A stretch of DNA of 64,000 nucleotides from an uncultured Acetatifactor sp. Lineage in GTDB: Bacteria > Bacillota > Clostridia > Lachnospirales > Lachnospiraceae. Positions 17,557 through 26,412 of the stretch are shown in pieces. The stretch is taken from the NCBI GenBank assembly GCA_947625255.1, contig CANQNT010000004.1:1-64000 (forward strand), in the 5' to 3' direction. The position numbers were made by a program, and so were the translations under genes. Under the pieces are notes generated by a model. The model did no database searches. It was not told where the DNA came from and saw only the letters and a program-made list of their open reading frames with translations. Each line of letters opens with the position of its first letter. Position 1 is the stretch's first letter.

Positions 17557-18207
17557 ATGCAGATTACAATTCGTGAGCCCGGAAGTGCGTTGACGCATTT
17601 TGTGGGGATGATGTTAGCGGTTTTTGCTTCGGTCCCGTTGTTGGTAAAGGCCGGAGTCTCGTCAGGGGAAAAAAATCTCATTGCCCTGGCCATTTTCATG
17701 GGAAGCATGATTTTGTTGTATGGTGCCAGTGCCACATATCATTCCGTGAACCTAAGCGGGCGCGGGCTGCGTATTTTTAAGAAAATTGACCATATGATGA
17801 TTTTCGTCCTGATCGCCGGTTCCTATACACCGGTTTGTCTGATCATCCTGAACGGGAAAATCGGTTATCAGCTTTTGGCCCTTGTATGGGGAATCGCGCT
17901 GATCGGCATGACCGTAAAGGCCTGTTGGGTAACTTGTCCCAAATGGTTCTCCTCCGTAATCTATATTGCAATGGGTTGGGTTTGTCTGCTGGCTTTCGGA
18001 CCGTTGTGGAACTCCCTGCCGCATTCCGGTTTTCTTTGGTTATTGGCCGGGGGCATCATTTATACCATCGGCGGCATCATCTACGCCCTCAAGCTGCCGC
18101 TTTTCAACTCCAGACACAAGGAATTTGGCTCTCACGAAGTATTCCATTTGTTCTGCATGGCCGGAAGCGCCTGCCATTTCATTTTTATGTATTTGTACGT
18201 CGCGTAA
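17557..18207 (+). CDS. Hemolysin III / PAQR family membrane protein
   Basis: A 216-residue protein with seven predicted membrane helices. Family signatures include SATYHSV in helix 2 with the His/Asp metal-ligand pattern (KKIDHMMIF), and the C-terminal GSHEVFHLFCMAGSACHF with two further His. These residues match the zinc-binding set of the PAQR/HlyIII (YqfA) superfamily. Despite the name, bacterial members are usually not toxins; roles in membrane homeostasis are proposed. AAGGAGG precedes the ATG. It is transcribed alone with an unusually long leader. Confidence 0.93.
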   Translation: MQITIREPGSALTHFVGMMLAVFASVPLLVKAGVSSGEKNLIALAIFMGSMILLYGASATYHSVNLSGRGLRIFKKIDHMMIFVLIAGSYTPVCLIILNGKIGYQLLALVWGIALIGMTVKACWVTCPKWFSSVIYIAMGWVCLLAFGPLWNSLPHSGFLWLLAGGIIYTIGGIIYALKLPLFNSRHKEFGSHEVFHLFCMAGSACHFIFMYLYVA

Positions 18208-18276
18208 AACACGAAGAATACTCCGAACACGCCTGTTCCGCCGCGCGGCCAGGCAAGAAATTTCCACAGATCAAGC

Positions 18277-18315
18277 AAGGCCGCACCCATTGCGGAAAAT
18301 CAGTGATGCGGCCTT
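18277..18315. repeat. Inverted repeat between convergent hlyIII-like and galE genes
   Basis: AAGGCCGCA and TGCGGCCTT form a 9-bp stem with a 21-nt loop. There is no T-tract on either side, so terminator function is uncertain. Confidence 0.4.
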
Positions 18316-18333
18316 ACTCATCTCTATTTTGAA

Positions 18334-19350
18334 TCAATCCTCGTAACCATTGGGGTTGTTTTTCTGCCATCTCCAGGAATCTTCACACATTTCGCGAATT
18401 CCATACTGAGCTTCCCATCCCAGCTCCTCCTTGGCCTTGGCGGCATCCGCATAGCAGACCGCGATATCTCCCGGACGGCGTTCCTTAATCACATAAGGGA
18501 TCTTCACTCCCGTGGCGGCCTCAAAATTCTTCACAATGTCAAGCACACTATAACCCACGCCCGTTCCCAGATTATAAATCTTAAGGCCTGCCTTTTCCTC
18601 GATTTTCTTCAAGGCTTTCACATGACCCTTGGCCAAATCCACCACATGGATGTAATCGCGCACACCCGTTCCGTCCGGCGTATCATAATCATTGCCAAAT
18701 ACCCCCAACTGCGGAAGCTTGCCGACTGCCACCTGAGTGATATAAGGCATCAAATTGTTGGGAATTCCGTTGGGATTCTCACCTATGGTGCCGCTCTTGT
18801 GCGCTCCAATCGGATTGAAGTAGCGCAGCAAGATCACGTTCCATTCCGGATCCGCCTTTTGAATATCGCTTAAAATCTGCTCCAACATGGACTTTGTCCA
18901 GCCATACGGGTTGGTACACTGGCCCTTGGGACATTCCTCGGTAATGGGGATGAAAGCCGGATTGCCGTACACAGTAGCGCTGGAAGAAAAAATCATGTTC
19001 TTCACCCCATGCTTGCGCATCACGTCCACCAGGGTAAGGGTTCCCGCAATATTATTTTCATAGTATTCCCAGGGCTTGCGCACGGATTCTCCCACCGCTT
19101 TCAAGCCAGCGAAATGAATGACCGCGTCAATGGACTCCCTGGTAAAAACCTCCTCCAGAGCCTCTCTGTCCAATATATCCGCTTGATAGAACGGCACTTT
19201 CTTGCCGGTGATCTTCGCCACGCGCTCCAGGGATTTCTCAGAGGAATTGCTCAAATTATCCAACACCGCCACGTCATAGCCCGCTTCCTGCAGCTCCACG
19301 ACCGTATGACTTCCAATAAATCCCGCGCCGCCAGTTACTAAAATCGTCAT
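18334..19350 (-). CDS. galE: UDP-glucose 4-epimerase
   Basis: A 338-residue extended short-chain dehydrogenase that interconverts UDP-glucose and UDP-galactose using bound NAD. Visible motifs are the N-terminal [15 protein letters not shown] nucleotide-binding loop, the catalytic Ser/Thr region FSSSATVYG, and YGWTK (Tyr and Lys of the active site). The length is normal. The start at 19350 has GGAGGGAG upstream. It lies 115 nt downstream of the UDP-sugar pyrophosphorylase gene on the same strand; the two together would supply UDP-glucose and UDP-galactose for glycans. Confidence 0.96.
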   Translation of the reverse strand: MTILVTGGAGFIGSHTVVELQEAGYDVAVLDNLSNSSEKSLERVAKITGKKVPFYQADILDREALEEVFTRESIDAVIHFAGLKAVGESVRKPWEYYENNIAGTLTLVDVMRKHGVKNMIFSSSATVYGNPAFIPITEECPKGQCTNPYGWTKSMLEQILSDIQKADPEWNVILLRYFNPIGAHKSGTIGENPNGIPNNLMPYITQVAVGKLPQLGVFGNDYDTPDGTGVRDYIHVVDLAKGHVKALKKIEEKAGLKIYNLGTGVGYSVLDIVKNFEAATGVKIPYVIKERRPGDIAVCYADAAKAKEELGWEAQYGIREMCEDSWRWQKNNPNGYED

Positions 19351-19465
19351 CTTCTCTCCCTCCTCATCGGTCCATTCCGATGCCATTTGTTTTCGTGTGT
19401 ATTCCAGTTTACTGAAAAGAAGCCCGGATCACAATACTGTTTTGTTGAAGAAATCTGTCGAAATG

Positions 19466-20689
19466 TTATAACTCCACGCCATTTAAGCGAAGCAGCTCTC
19501 TAGCGCTTTCCACGGAATCAATACCCGTGGGATTCTTGACAGGGGCAAATTCCTTTTCCCGCACCACCTCATACGGCAGACAGCTGGGAAGCTGGTGGAT
19601 CATATCGAGTACCAGATTCTCATACTTATAGCCGTTGGGAGCGGCCGGCCTGACCAGATTGCCATCCTCATCCAGATAAGGAATCTTCTTTTCCACCAAA
19701 TGCAGCGGCAAAGAAGACGCCATCGCCTCCAGATCCGCCGTCCGGAATAAATAATTGAGAATCACACCGAAGTAATACGCCGGGTCGCCGTTCTCGTCCC
19801 TGGCATCCATCAGTTCCTGTGTCAAATCGTAATATTCCACGATGGAAGGTCTGCCGTCCTCCAGGCAAATCACGCCAACCCTTTCATCCGGGGCGTTTTT
19901 GCGCACCACCTTGGCCCCCACGGAACAGTTCCTCTCTATGGTCGCGCCAACAAAGCAAGGATCCGCGATTCTCTGCAGCACATTGTCCACGGCAAATACA
20001 TTCAGCCACTCGATTCCTTTTTCATGCAACAGATCCAGCAGCCCGCTGCGCTTCAAAGAAATGAACCAGCCGCCGTTTCCATTGGGGGAAGTTGACATTT
20101 TGCCTTTTTCCTCCATATAAATCTTGCCATTGTAATCGGTGGCAACCGCCATCTCCTGTTTGAAAAAGTGAACGTACTCGGAGTCATAGCCGAAAAATCT
20201 CTGCTCTGTTAAAAATTTCACCGTGGCGTCATGGTTCTTGTCACTGGTCATAACAAACAAATGCACATAATTGCCCGCTTCTCTCACCACATCCATCAGG
20301 TTATTGATCAGGCATTGGAAAATATAGAGCTTTCGGGTCAGACCCATGTTGTACATCCCCTTGGGATTCTCAGAGCCAAGACGCGTACCCATACCTCCCG
20401 CCAACAATACCGCGCCCACTTTGCCCGCACGAATGGCCTCCAGGCCAGCGGCAGTGAAACTCTCCTTATTCGCGCTGATCTCCGCAAGCTGCATGGAGGC
20501 CAACGGCGTAATCACGCCCCTCACCAGCAAATCCTCTTTATGGCGGCTAAACTCCAGCTGAGTCATGTCCGTAGCATCAATTTGATCCAGCAGCGCCTGC
20601 TTCTGCCGATCGTCCAGCTCCCCGTAATATTTTAATACATGCTCCTGCCCATAAAACTTAAGCTTCTCTTGCGCCTGCTCCAACGTCAT
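19466..20689 (-). CDS. UDPGP-family UTP-sugar-1-phosphate uridylyltransferase
   Basis: A 407-residue enzyme of the UDP-glucose/UDP-N-acetylglucosamine pyrophosphorylase family (the eukaryote-like UDPGP fold, not GalU). The nucleotide-binding LLAGGMGTRLGSENPKGM signature is near residues 95-112; later segments include the NGNGGWF and FAVDNVLQ regions typical of the family. It would make UDP-glucose or UDP-GlcNAc from UTP and the sugar 1-phosphate; substrate choice cannot be read here. GAGG lies before the ATG. The neighbour galE suggests UDP-glucose. Confidence 0.88.
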   Translation of the reverse strand: MTLEQAQEKLKFYGQEHVLKYYGELDDRQKQALLDQIDATDMTQLEFSRHKEDLLVRGVITPLASMQLAEISANKESFTAAGLEAIRAGKVGAVLLAGGMGTRLGSENPKGMYNMGLTRKLYIFQCLINNLMDVVREAGNYVHLFVMTSDKNHDATVKFLTEQRFFGYDSEYVHFFKQEMAVATDYNGKIYMEEKGKMSTSPNGNGGWFISLKRSGLLDLLHEKGIEWLNVFAVDNVLQRIADPCFVGATIERNCSVGAKVVRKNAPDERVGVICLEDGRPSIVEYYDLTQELMDARDENGDPAYYFGVILNYLFRTADLEAMASSLPLHLVEKKIPYLDEDGNLVRPAAPNGYKYENLVLDMIHQLPSCLPYEVVREKEFAPVKNPTGIDSVESARELLRLNGVEL

Positions 20690-20730
20690 CCCATCATTAC
20701 CTCACTTTACATTAATAAATACTCAGACTC

Positions 20731-20786
20731 CAGCCCCGTCCCCGGGGGCCAGTCTCGTCCCGGGGGTCAGTCTCGTCCCCGGGGGA
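20731..20786. repeat. Three tandem 18-19-bp repeats with CCCCGGGGG core
   Basis: Units begin at 20731, 20750 and 20768 with consensus CAGTCTCGTCCCCGGGGG (the first has CAGCCCCGTC). Each contains a CCCGGG palindrome. They lie in the divergent region upstream of the UDPGP gene and the PHP phosphatase gene. Confidence 0.8.
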
Positions 20787-20903
20787 GCCTTTCGCTTATT
20801 TTACCACGTTTGACCGACAATGTATAGACCAATCTAAGCCTTTTTATCCGCTGCCGGCAACAGTTCAGACACCTGCGAACCACTGCCGGCTCCTTTGGTC
20901 ATC

Positions 20904-20932
20904 TTGCGCTTTTCCGAAAGCTATGATATGAT
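20904..20932 (+). promoter_or_regulatory. Promoter for the PHP phosphatase
   Basis: TTGCGC (20904-20909) and TATGAT (20927-20932) are separated by 17 nt, about 47 nt before the start codon. Confidence 0.6.
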
Positions 20933-20979
20933 GATTCTGCCGCGGCGTATTCAACGCCCGCCCCAAGGAGAAGCATCCC

Positions 20980-21783
20980 ATGAAAACAAATTTTCACACT
21001 CATACGCAGCGCTGCGGGCACGCCCGGGGGACGGCCCTGGAATATGTCCAATCCGCCATTCGTTCCGGTCTTTCCCAGCTGGGCTTTTCAGACCACGGTC
21101 CATTTCCCGACAAGGACTATTGCGCCCGTATGCCCTTCGCGCAATTTCAAGACTACCTTACGGACATGGACGAATTGCGTGCCCGTTTTTCAGACCGAAT
21201 CACCTTATGGAAAGGCGTGGAAATCGAGTATCTCCCGGAATATCATGATTTTTACGAGGCCTTGCTGACAAAATATGGTTTGGACTATCTTCTGTTGGGG
21301 CAGCATTTTTACAGAAGCCTGCCAGGGGAAATTGCCTTTACCTCCGCATCCCGTTCCACGGAAGATTACCTCAACTATGCCAAAGCCGCGGCGGATGGAA
21401 TGAAAACCGGATATTTCGCCGCCGTGGCCCATCCCGACATTTATATGATGAATCCTTATTCCTGGGATGATAATTGCCTCCGCGCCGCGGATATTCTGAT
21501 AGGGAACGCATTAGCCACCGATACGATTCTGGAGTACAACGCTAATGGACTTCGCCGCGGGATAACCGCCTTTCCTGACGGAGAGCGTTTCCCTTATCCC
21601 CATCCACGTTTCTGGGAAATGGCGGCGTCCGCCAAGGTACGGGTCATCGTAGGCTCAGACTGTCATGCCCCCGAACTGGTCTGGGACAAAGCCGTGGAAC
21701 AGTCCTACCAACAATTGAAAGCACTGGGATTACGCCCTCTCACACATCCTCTCTGTAAAAATCATCCTTGCGTTCGGACATAA
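20980..21783 (+). CDS. PHP-domain phosphatase, histidinol-phosphatase (HisK) type
   Basis: A 267-residue PHP-superfamily metallo-phosphatase. The metal-binding sites are intact: HTHTQRCGH at the N-terminus, FSDHGP, the central Glu in GVEIEYLPEY, VAHPD and GSDCHAPE. This set matches HisJ/HisK histidinol phosphatases of Firmicutes, which remove phosphate from L-histidinol phosphate in histidine synthesis. No other his genes lie nearby, so another phosphoester substrate is possible. AAGGAG precedes the ATG. Its last 44 bp overlap the 3' end of the convergent GH35 gene. Confidence 0.85.
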   Translation: MKTNFHTHTQRCGHARGTALEYVQSAIRSGLSQLGFSDHGPFPDKDYCARMPFAQFQDYLTDMDELRARFSDRITLWKGVEIEYLPEYHDFYEALLTKYGLDYLLLGQHFYRSLPGEIAFTSASRSTEDYLNYAKAAADGMKTGYFAAVAHPDIYMMNPYSWDDNCLRAADILIGNALATDTILEYNANGLRRGITAFPDGERFPYPHPRFWEMAASAKVRVIVGSDCHAPELVWDKAVEQSYQQLKALGLRPLTHPLCKNHPCVRT

Positions 21784-23830
21784 CCAGATAGCACTCCTTC
21801 CCAGCCAAAAGCTTGGCCGGCACCCTCCAGGGCAGCCCGGAATAATAGTTATCAGCCACGAGCCTTCCATCCGCATAAATCTGTGCCGCGTCATAGTCCT
21901 CTTCGATGGAGAGAAATCCTTGACTTCCCTCCACAAAAAGTTTCTTCCAGAAAACCTTTCTGGGGCCGCCGATCCGCAGTTCTTCCTCATAAGGAGGCGT
22001 GAAAGGAGGCTGCGACACTTGCTGCCAGGAAACGACAGGCTCCCGGGCTTCCTCCCCCAAAGTCAGTGGTTGGAAAGCAGCCCCGTCCCAACGATAACAA
22101 GTGTGAATTCCTGCCTCTATACTGCAAAGCTCTCCCTGGCAAGTGTACAAATTGCACTCCTCTCCAAGATAGAGAACCCTTTCGTCCTTTTCCTCCAGCC
22201 GCCGCAGGAAACGCGCTTCCTGCCAGGTCAGGGTTACAATACGCACATTTCCCTTTTCGAAAATCCAATTCTTGCCGGTCTTCACTCCGCCTCCCGCCGC
22301 CTCCTTTTCCTCGCCATCAGAGAAACGATAGCGGGCCCGAATCCCCGGGATTTCCACGAAGAAAAAGGTATTTCCCATTCGGCAGATCGGTTGTGCGGTA
22401 GCATATTCCAAAACAACATCTTTCAATTTCATCCCAAAAGGAAAGAAAAAGCTCACTTCTCCTTTGACATCGATGGGCGGGAACACCACGCTTCCCGTAT
22501 CCAGTACCACATCCCGGACCTCCTCCAGGGCAGTCAGACGCTGATAATGGTTGACAAACACATACCCGCGCTCTCCATCCGTCCTCATCCCGTACCGCAA
22601 GGAGTGCGTATCTTCTCTGCTCACGCTTTCCAGGGCATCCACCGCCCGCAAAGGCGCAAAATCCTCCTGGAAATCCTGCAAGAACAGATGCAGCAGGTTC
22701 AACAGGCCATATTGCTCCCGGGCTTCTCCGTACTCTGACAGCGCCGTCTGGAAATCATAGGATAGAATCGGATAATCATTGGGATAGCCCGTGGCTTTGG
22801 ATTCCTGAAACGTGGACAGCCTGCCCAACTGATTGGTCCCTCCATGGTACATATAATAACCTGGCAAATTGTTGCCGTCACCCAGCTTCACCAGGGCCAC
22901 CGCGTAGATATCCATGGGCCTGATGATGGGTCTTCTATGATGAGTCATCTGAATCCCGCCTCCCAATTCACAGGTGGCAAACGGATAATTTTCATAAGGC
23001 AGCTGCCAGTCGTCTCCTTTTTCCTGAGCGATCAAGTCCGCGCCGATGGCGGAATCATTTCGCATCCGATTGAAAAAATAATGGCAGGAAGGCGCCAGTT
23101 TCCGCGTATGCCCCTCCCAGGGAGCTTCGCAATAACCGCCAAACACCGGCAACACTTCTTCCACCGGAATCCTGGCGCCACAGGCGCTGTTCCAACCCGT
23201 CACGGTGAAGAGCGGTACCTCCATGCCGCATTCCAAGGCGATTTTTTTAAGCTCCCGCAAATGCTCCGCATTCTGAACATATTCGTTTTCCAGCTGTACG
23301 GCCACAATATTGCCGCCATCCCGATAAAAAAGCCCTTTCACTTCCTCCGCGATCCTGCCGTACCATCTGCGCACCTGCCGCAGATATTCGTCATTGTTTT
23401 CCCGCAGCTTATAAGGCTTGTGCAGCAGCCAGTCCGGCAGACCGCCATTCCGGCATTCCCCGTGGGCCCAGGGACCGATTCGCAGCACTACCTCCAGGCC
23501 CGCCTCCTGACAGGCCAGCACAAAGGCGCGGATGTCATTATCTCCGCCGAAATTCATCTCTCCCTCGATTTCCTCATGATAAATCCAAAACAAATAGGTG
23601 GATACCAGCGTAATTCCCCCCGCCTTTATTTTGGACAACTCTTTCAGCCAATCTTCCCGATGACATCTGCTGAAATGGAATTCCCCCATAATGGGAATCC
23701 AGGGCTTACCTCCCCTTGTAAGGTATAAGCTATTTACGTCGATCCGCTCTCCGTCCGGATTTGCCCCGCCCAGGTGCAAATGCCCCTCCAAAAACGGAGC
23801 CGCCTCCATTTCTCGAAAACGATAAATCAT
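21740..23830 (-). CDS. Glycoside hydrolase family 35 beta-galactosidase
   Basis: A 696-residue GH35 enzyme with a TIM-barrel catalytic domain (about residues 30-350) and C-terminal beta-sandwich domains. The family signatures are present: PIMGEFHFSR near the start, GPWAHGECRNGG, and the acid/base Glu of QLENEY near residue 183. The likely nucleophile is the Glu in TCELGGG near 288. It has no signal peptide, so it acts in the cytoplasm on imported galactosides. AGGAGG precedes the ATG at 23830. It starts 11 nt after the leucine-rich-repeat gene, suggesting co-transcription. Its 3' end overlaps a convergent gene. Confidence 0.92.
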   Translation of the reverse strand: MIYRFREMEAAPFLEGHLHLGGANPDGERIDVNSLYLTRGGKPWIPIMGEFHFSRCHREDWLKELSKIKAGGITLVSTYLFWIYHEEIEGEMNFGGDNDIRAFVLACQEAGLEVVLRIGPWAHGECRNGGLPDWLLHKPYKLRENNDEYLRQVRRWYGRIAEEVKGLFYRDGGNIVAVQLENEYVQNAEHLRELKKIALECGMEVPLFTVTGWNSACGARIPVEEVLPVFGGYCEAPWEGHTRKLAPSCHYFFNRMRNDSAIGADLIAQEKGDDWQLPYENYPFATCELGGGIQMTHHRRPIIRPMDIYAVALVKLGDGNNLPGYYMYHGGTNQLGRLSTFQESKATGYPNDYPILSYDFQTALSEYGEAREQYGLLNLLHLFLQDFQEDFAPLRAVDALESVSREDTHSLRYGMRTDGERGYVFVNHYQRLTALEEVRDVVLDTGSVVFPPIDVKGEVSFFFPFGMKLKDVVLEYATAQPICRMGNTFFFVEIPGIRARYRFSDGEEKEAAGGGVKTGKNWIFEKGNVRIVTLTWQEARFLRRLEEKDERVLYLGEECNLYTCQGELCSIEAGIHTCYRWDGAAFQPLTLGEEAREPVVSWQQVSQPPFTPPYEEELRIGGPRKVFWKKLFVEGSQGFLSIEEDYDAAQIYADGRLVADNYYSGLPWRVPAKLLAGKECYLVMSERKDDFYREDV

Positions 23831-23841
23831 GATACATCCTC

Positions 23842-24753
23842 CTACCAATTCAACGCCAATCCCTCAAAGAAATCCGTATATCCTATCCGCTCCTCTTTCA
23901 CGCGCAGAAAATACGCTTTCATTTCCGGACAGCCTTCTCCGATTTCTTGTATCACCGCGTCAAAGGACTCTTCCGTCAGGCACCCAAGCTCCGCAAAAAG
24001 TTCAAAATACCTGCGCTCCTCCCCATGCTCCTCACGAACCACTTCCCAGGCTTCCTCGCTGGGACAGCCTTTGGTATGGGCAAGAAGATAGTCCTTCAGC
24101 TCCCCCCGCACTTCCTCCGCAAGGCCTATGGGATTTAGAAGGCGCAGATAAAGAAGCCGCACCTTACTCCTGCGGCGATGGTTTAAAAAAGCCTCCAGGT
24201 CCGTGCTGCCATAGTCTTCCTCCCCGCAAAGCACCTGTTTTGCATAGCCTTCATGGTCGTCCGTGTGGAGATAGGACAACATTCGGTTGTCAAATTTCGA
24301 CAGCCATTCCTTTTCCCCTGCCATGACCGGATCTACCAGATAATATGCCTCAAAAAAAGTCACGGCCGCTGCCATCAGTTCCGCCGGCGGATTTTCTCCG
24401 TCATCACGGGGCACCTCCAATTTTTTCAGATTACCGCACTCCAGAAAGACGGCCCTGCCCAGCGTCAGCGGTCCATTCGGCAGCACCACGCTCTCCAAAC
24501 CGCTGCAGTAGCCGAAAGCCCAGTCATCAATTTTGTCCAATGTGGATGGAAGGCACAGGTGCCGTAATCGCTTTTTACTCAAAAAAGCTTTCCTCCCAAT
24601 TTCCGCCACCGGACGACCCTCAATTTCCTCAGGTATGAACAGACTGCTCATCAGTCCGCTGAAACCGGTTATGACAATCTCCTCTCCCCGATTTCCTTTC
24701 CGTATCTCATAAGTCAGACTGCCATTTGGCAACGCATATTCTCTTTCTTTCAC
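23842..24753 (-). CDS. Leucine-rich-repeat (BspA-type LRR_5) protein
   Basis: A 303-residue protein. Its N-terminal part (about 25-115) has BspA-type leucine-rich repeats (IPEEIEG, IGRKAFLSKKRLRHLCLPSTL, IDDWAFGYCSGLESVVLP). The remainder is an uncharacterised helical, charged domain. It has no signal peptide or anchor, so it is likely cytoplasmic, unlike surface BspA proteins. The start codon is GTG with AGGA upstream. It lies between the AAA/VWA pair and the GH35 gene on one strand; the function is unknown and a protein-binding role is inferred only from the repeats. Confidence 0.8.
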   Translation of the reverse strand: MKEREYALPNGSLTYEIRKGNRGEEIVITGFSGLMSSLFIPEEIEGRPVAEIGRKAFLSKKRLRHLCLPSTLDKIDDWAFGYCSGLESVVLPNGPLTLGRAVFLECGNLKKLEVPRDDGENPPAELMAAAVTFFEAYYLVDPVMAGEKEWLSKFDNRMLSYLHTDDHEGYAKQVLCGEEDYGSTDLEAFLNHRRRSKVRLLYLRLLNPIGLAEEVRGELKDYLLAHTKGCPSEEAWEVVREEHGEERRYFELFAELGCLTEESFDAVIQEIGEGCPEMKAYFLRVKEERIGYTDFFEGLALNW

Positions 24754-24852
24754 AAGTGTCCTGCCCTTTTCTCAATATTTTATTACGCCGTGAAAACCAC
24801 CGTCCGGCTATCTGCTGAAGCCGTCCGGCTCTCACTTCACAAGTACCATCTT

Positions 24853-26412
24853 CTACAGCTTCAGCTCCGCGATCCGGCTCTTCAGCTCATCCTGGCGCTC
24901 GCTTAACATCAGCTCCTGGTTATGGCGCTGATAATCGGGACTGCCGAAGGTGGCAATAAACCGGGCGCTGTAATGATTTACCGTCAGGTGCGTCACCAGA
25001 ATCAGCATTTCGTTCCCGTCCGCAAATGCCTGTTCCGCGAACGTAAAAAGTGCGTGCAATTCTCGTTTTACCGAGTCGGTTTCCCCGCGCAGTTCAGACA
25101 CTGCCGCCTCATACCGTTTCTTCAAGAAAGCAAAAGCATCCAGCCCGGAAAGCTGTCCCGATTGAATTGCCTTTTTACCTTCTTCCAAAAAGGCAATGAC
25201 CTGGCGCGTCTTGCGTCGATCCGCGTCGGAAAGGGAATTGGCCCGTCGAAGCGCTTCCATTGCCTTGTGACGGCCCTCGATCTGCTTCTCCAGCATCGCC
25301 GCGGCCGCGGTATCCATCTGTCTCTCCAGCTTCTCCGTCACCTCCGTATCCGCCTGTTTGGAAGCCTCTTTCCGCGCCAGCGTCCCCACCGCTTTCAAGG
25401 GTCCCCGCAGATCGGACAAGCAGGCAGCCTGATCGCACACTTCCTTCATATCCGCCTGTACCCGGTCCAGCAGCATCCCCACCAAAGAAAGCCGCTCGTC
25501 AAAAGCCGCGGCGCGGGCGCGCTCCACGGCCCGCTCACAATCCCCGCCCGACAGGATCTCCCCGATGGCATAATCCTTTTTATATTTTTGATACAAATCA
25601 TAATAAGCGGTAAATTCCTTGACAATCCGCTCGTTCCGAAGATACTGCCCCACCAGGGTTTCATCCACGGGCAGCTTTTCCTCCTCATAGAGCAGCAAAA
25701 TCTCCGACAAATCCTCCCAGCCTCTTGCCGTAACGAAGCTGCGGCCTTTCGTTGTCATCTCCATATGGTAAAAATGATCCTTTTTCAGATCCAAATAATT
25801 CAAAATCGCCTGATGGATGCGCCTTTCCGCCGCATATTCCTTCCAGACGTTCAAATCCGGCTCCACCTCCAGGACTTTCAGACGATCATAAGTCACCACG
25901 TCAAACTCCCGCACGGACTTATTGTATTCCGGCGGATTCCCCGCGGTCACAATGATCCAGCCATCCGGGACACGATGTCTGCCAAAAACCTTATACTGCA
26001 GGAACTGCAGCATGGACGGCGCCAGCGTCTCTGAGACACAATTGATCTCGTCCAGAAACAAAATTCCTTCCTGAAGACCGCTTTCCTCCATGGTCTCATA
26101 GATGGAGGCAATAATCTCGCTCATGGTATATTCGGACACATCCACTTCCTTCCCTCCATACACCTTATGCTGGATAAACGGCAGACCCAGGGCGGACTGG
26201 CGCGTATGATGGGTCATGGAATAGGATACCAGAGCGATTCCCAACTCCTGCGCAATTTGCTCCATAATGGCCGTTTTCCCGATACCGGGCGCGCCTAAGA
26301 GAAAAATGGGTCTTTGCCGGATAATGGGAATCCGATATTCGCCGAACTCGTCCTTTTTTAAATAAATTGTCACGGAATTTTTAATATATTCTTTGGCCTG
26401 TTTAATATTCAT
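24853..26412 (-). CDS. MoxR-type AAA ATPase
   Basis: A 519-residue ATPase of the AAA_5/MoxR group. Walker A is LLGAPGIGKTA (about residues 34-44) and Walker B is ILFLDEIN (about 117-124), followed by sensor segment IVTAGNPPEYN. The C-terminal third is helical and probably regulatory. MoxR ATPases act as chaperones for maturation or assembly of protein complexes, working with a VWA partner. The partner is the overlapping upstream gene: its TGA and this ATG share an ATGA sequence. The client is unknown. Confidence 0.92.
   Translation of the reverse strand: MNIKQAKEYIKNSVTIYLKKDEFGEYRIPIIRQRPIFLLGAPGIGKTAIMEQIAQELGIALVSYSMTHHTRQSALGLPFIQHKVYGGKEVDVSEYTMSEIIASIYETMEESGLQEGILFLDEINCVSETLAPSMLQFLQYKVFGRHRVPDGWIIVTAGNPPEYNKSVREFDVVTYDRLKVLEVEPDLNVWKEYAAERRIHQAILNYLDLKKDHFYHMEMTTKGRSFVTARGWEDLSEILLLYEEEKLPVDETLVGQYLRNERIVKEFTAYYDLYQKYKKDYAIGEILSGGDCERAVERARAAAFDERLSLVGMLLDRVQADMKEVCDQAACLSDLRGPLKAVGTLARKEASKQADTEVTEKLERQMDTAAAAMLEKQIEGRHKAMEALRRANSLSDADRRKTRQVIAFLEEGKKAIQSGQLSGLDAFAFLKKRYEAAVSELRGETDSVKRELHALFTFAEQAFADGNEMLILVTHLTVNHYSARFIATFGSPDYQRHNQELMLSERQDELKSRIAELKL

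Noticed and set aside
18277..18315. Bidirectional terminator for hlyIII-like and galE genes
   Set aside because: The stem is good but no T-tract follows on either strand, so it is listed only as an inverted repeat.
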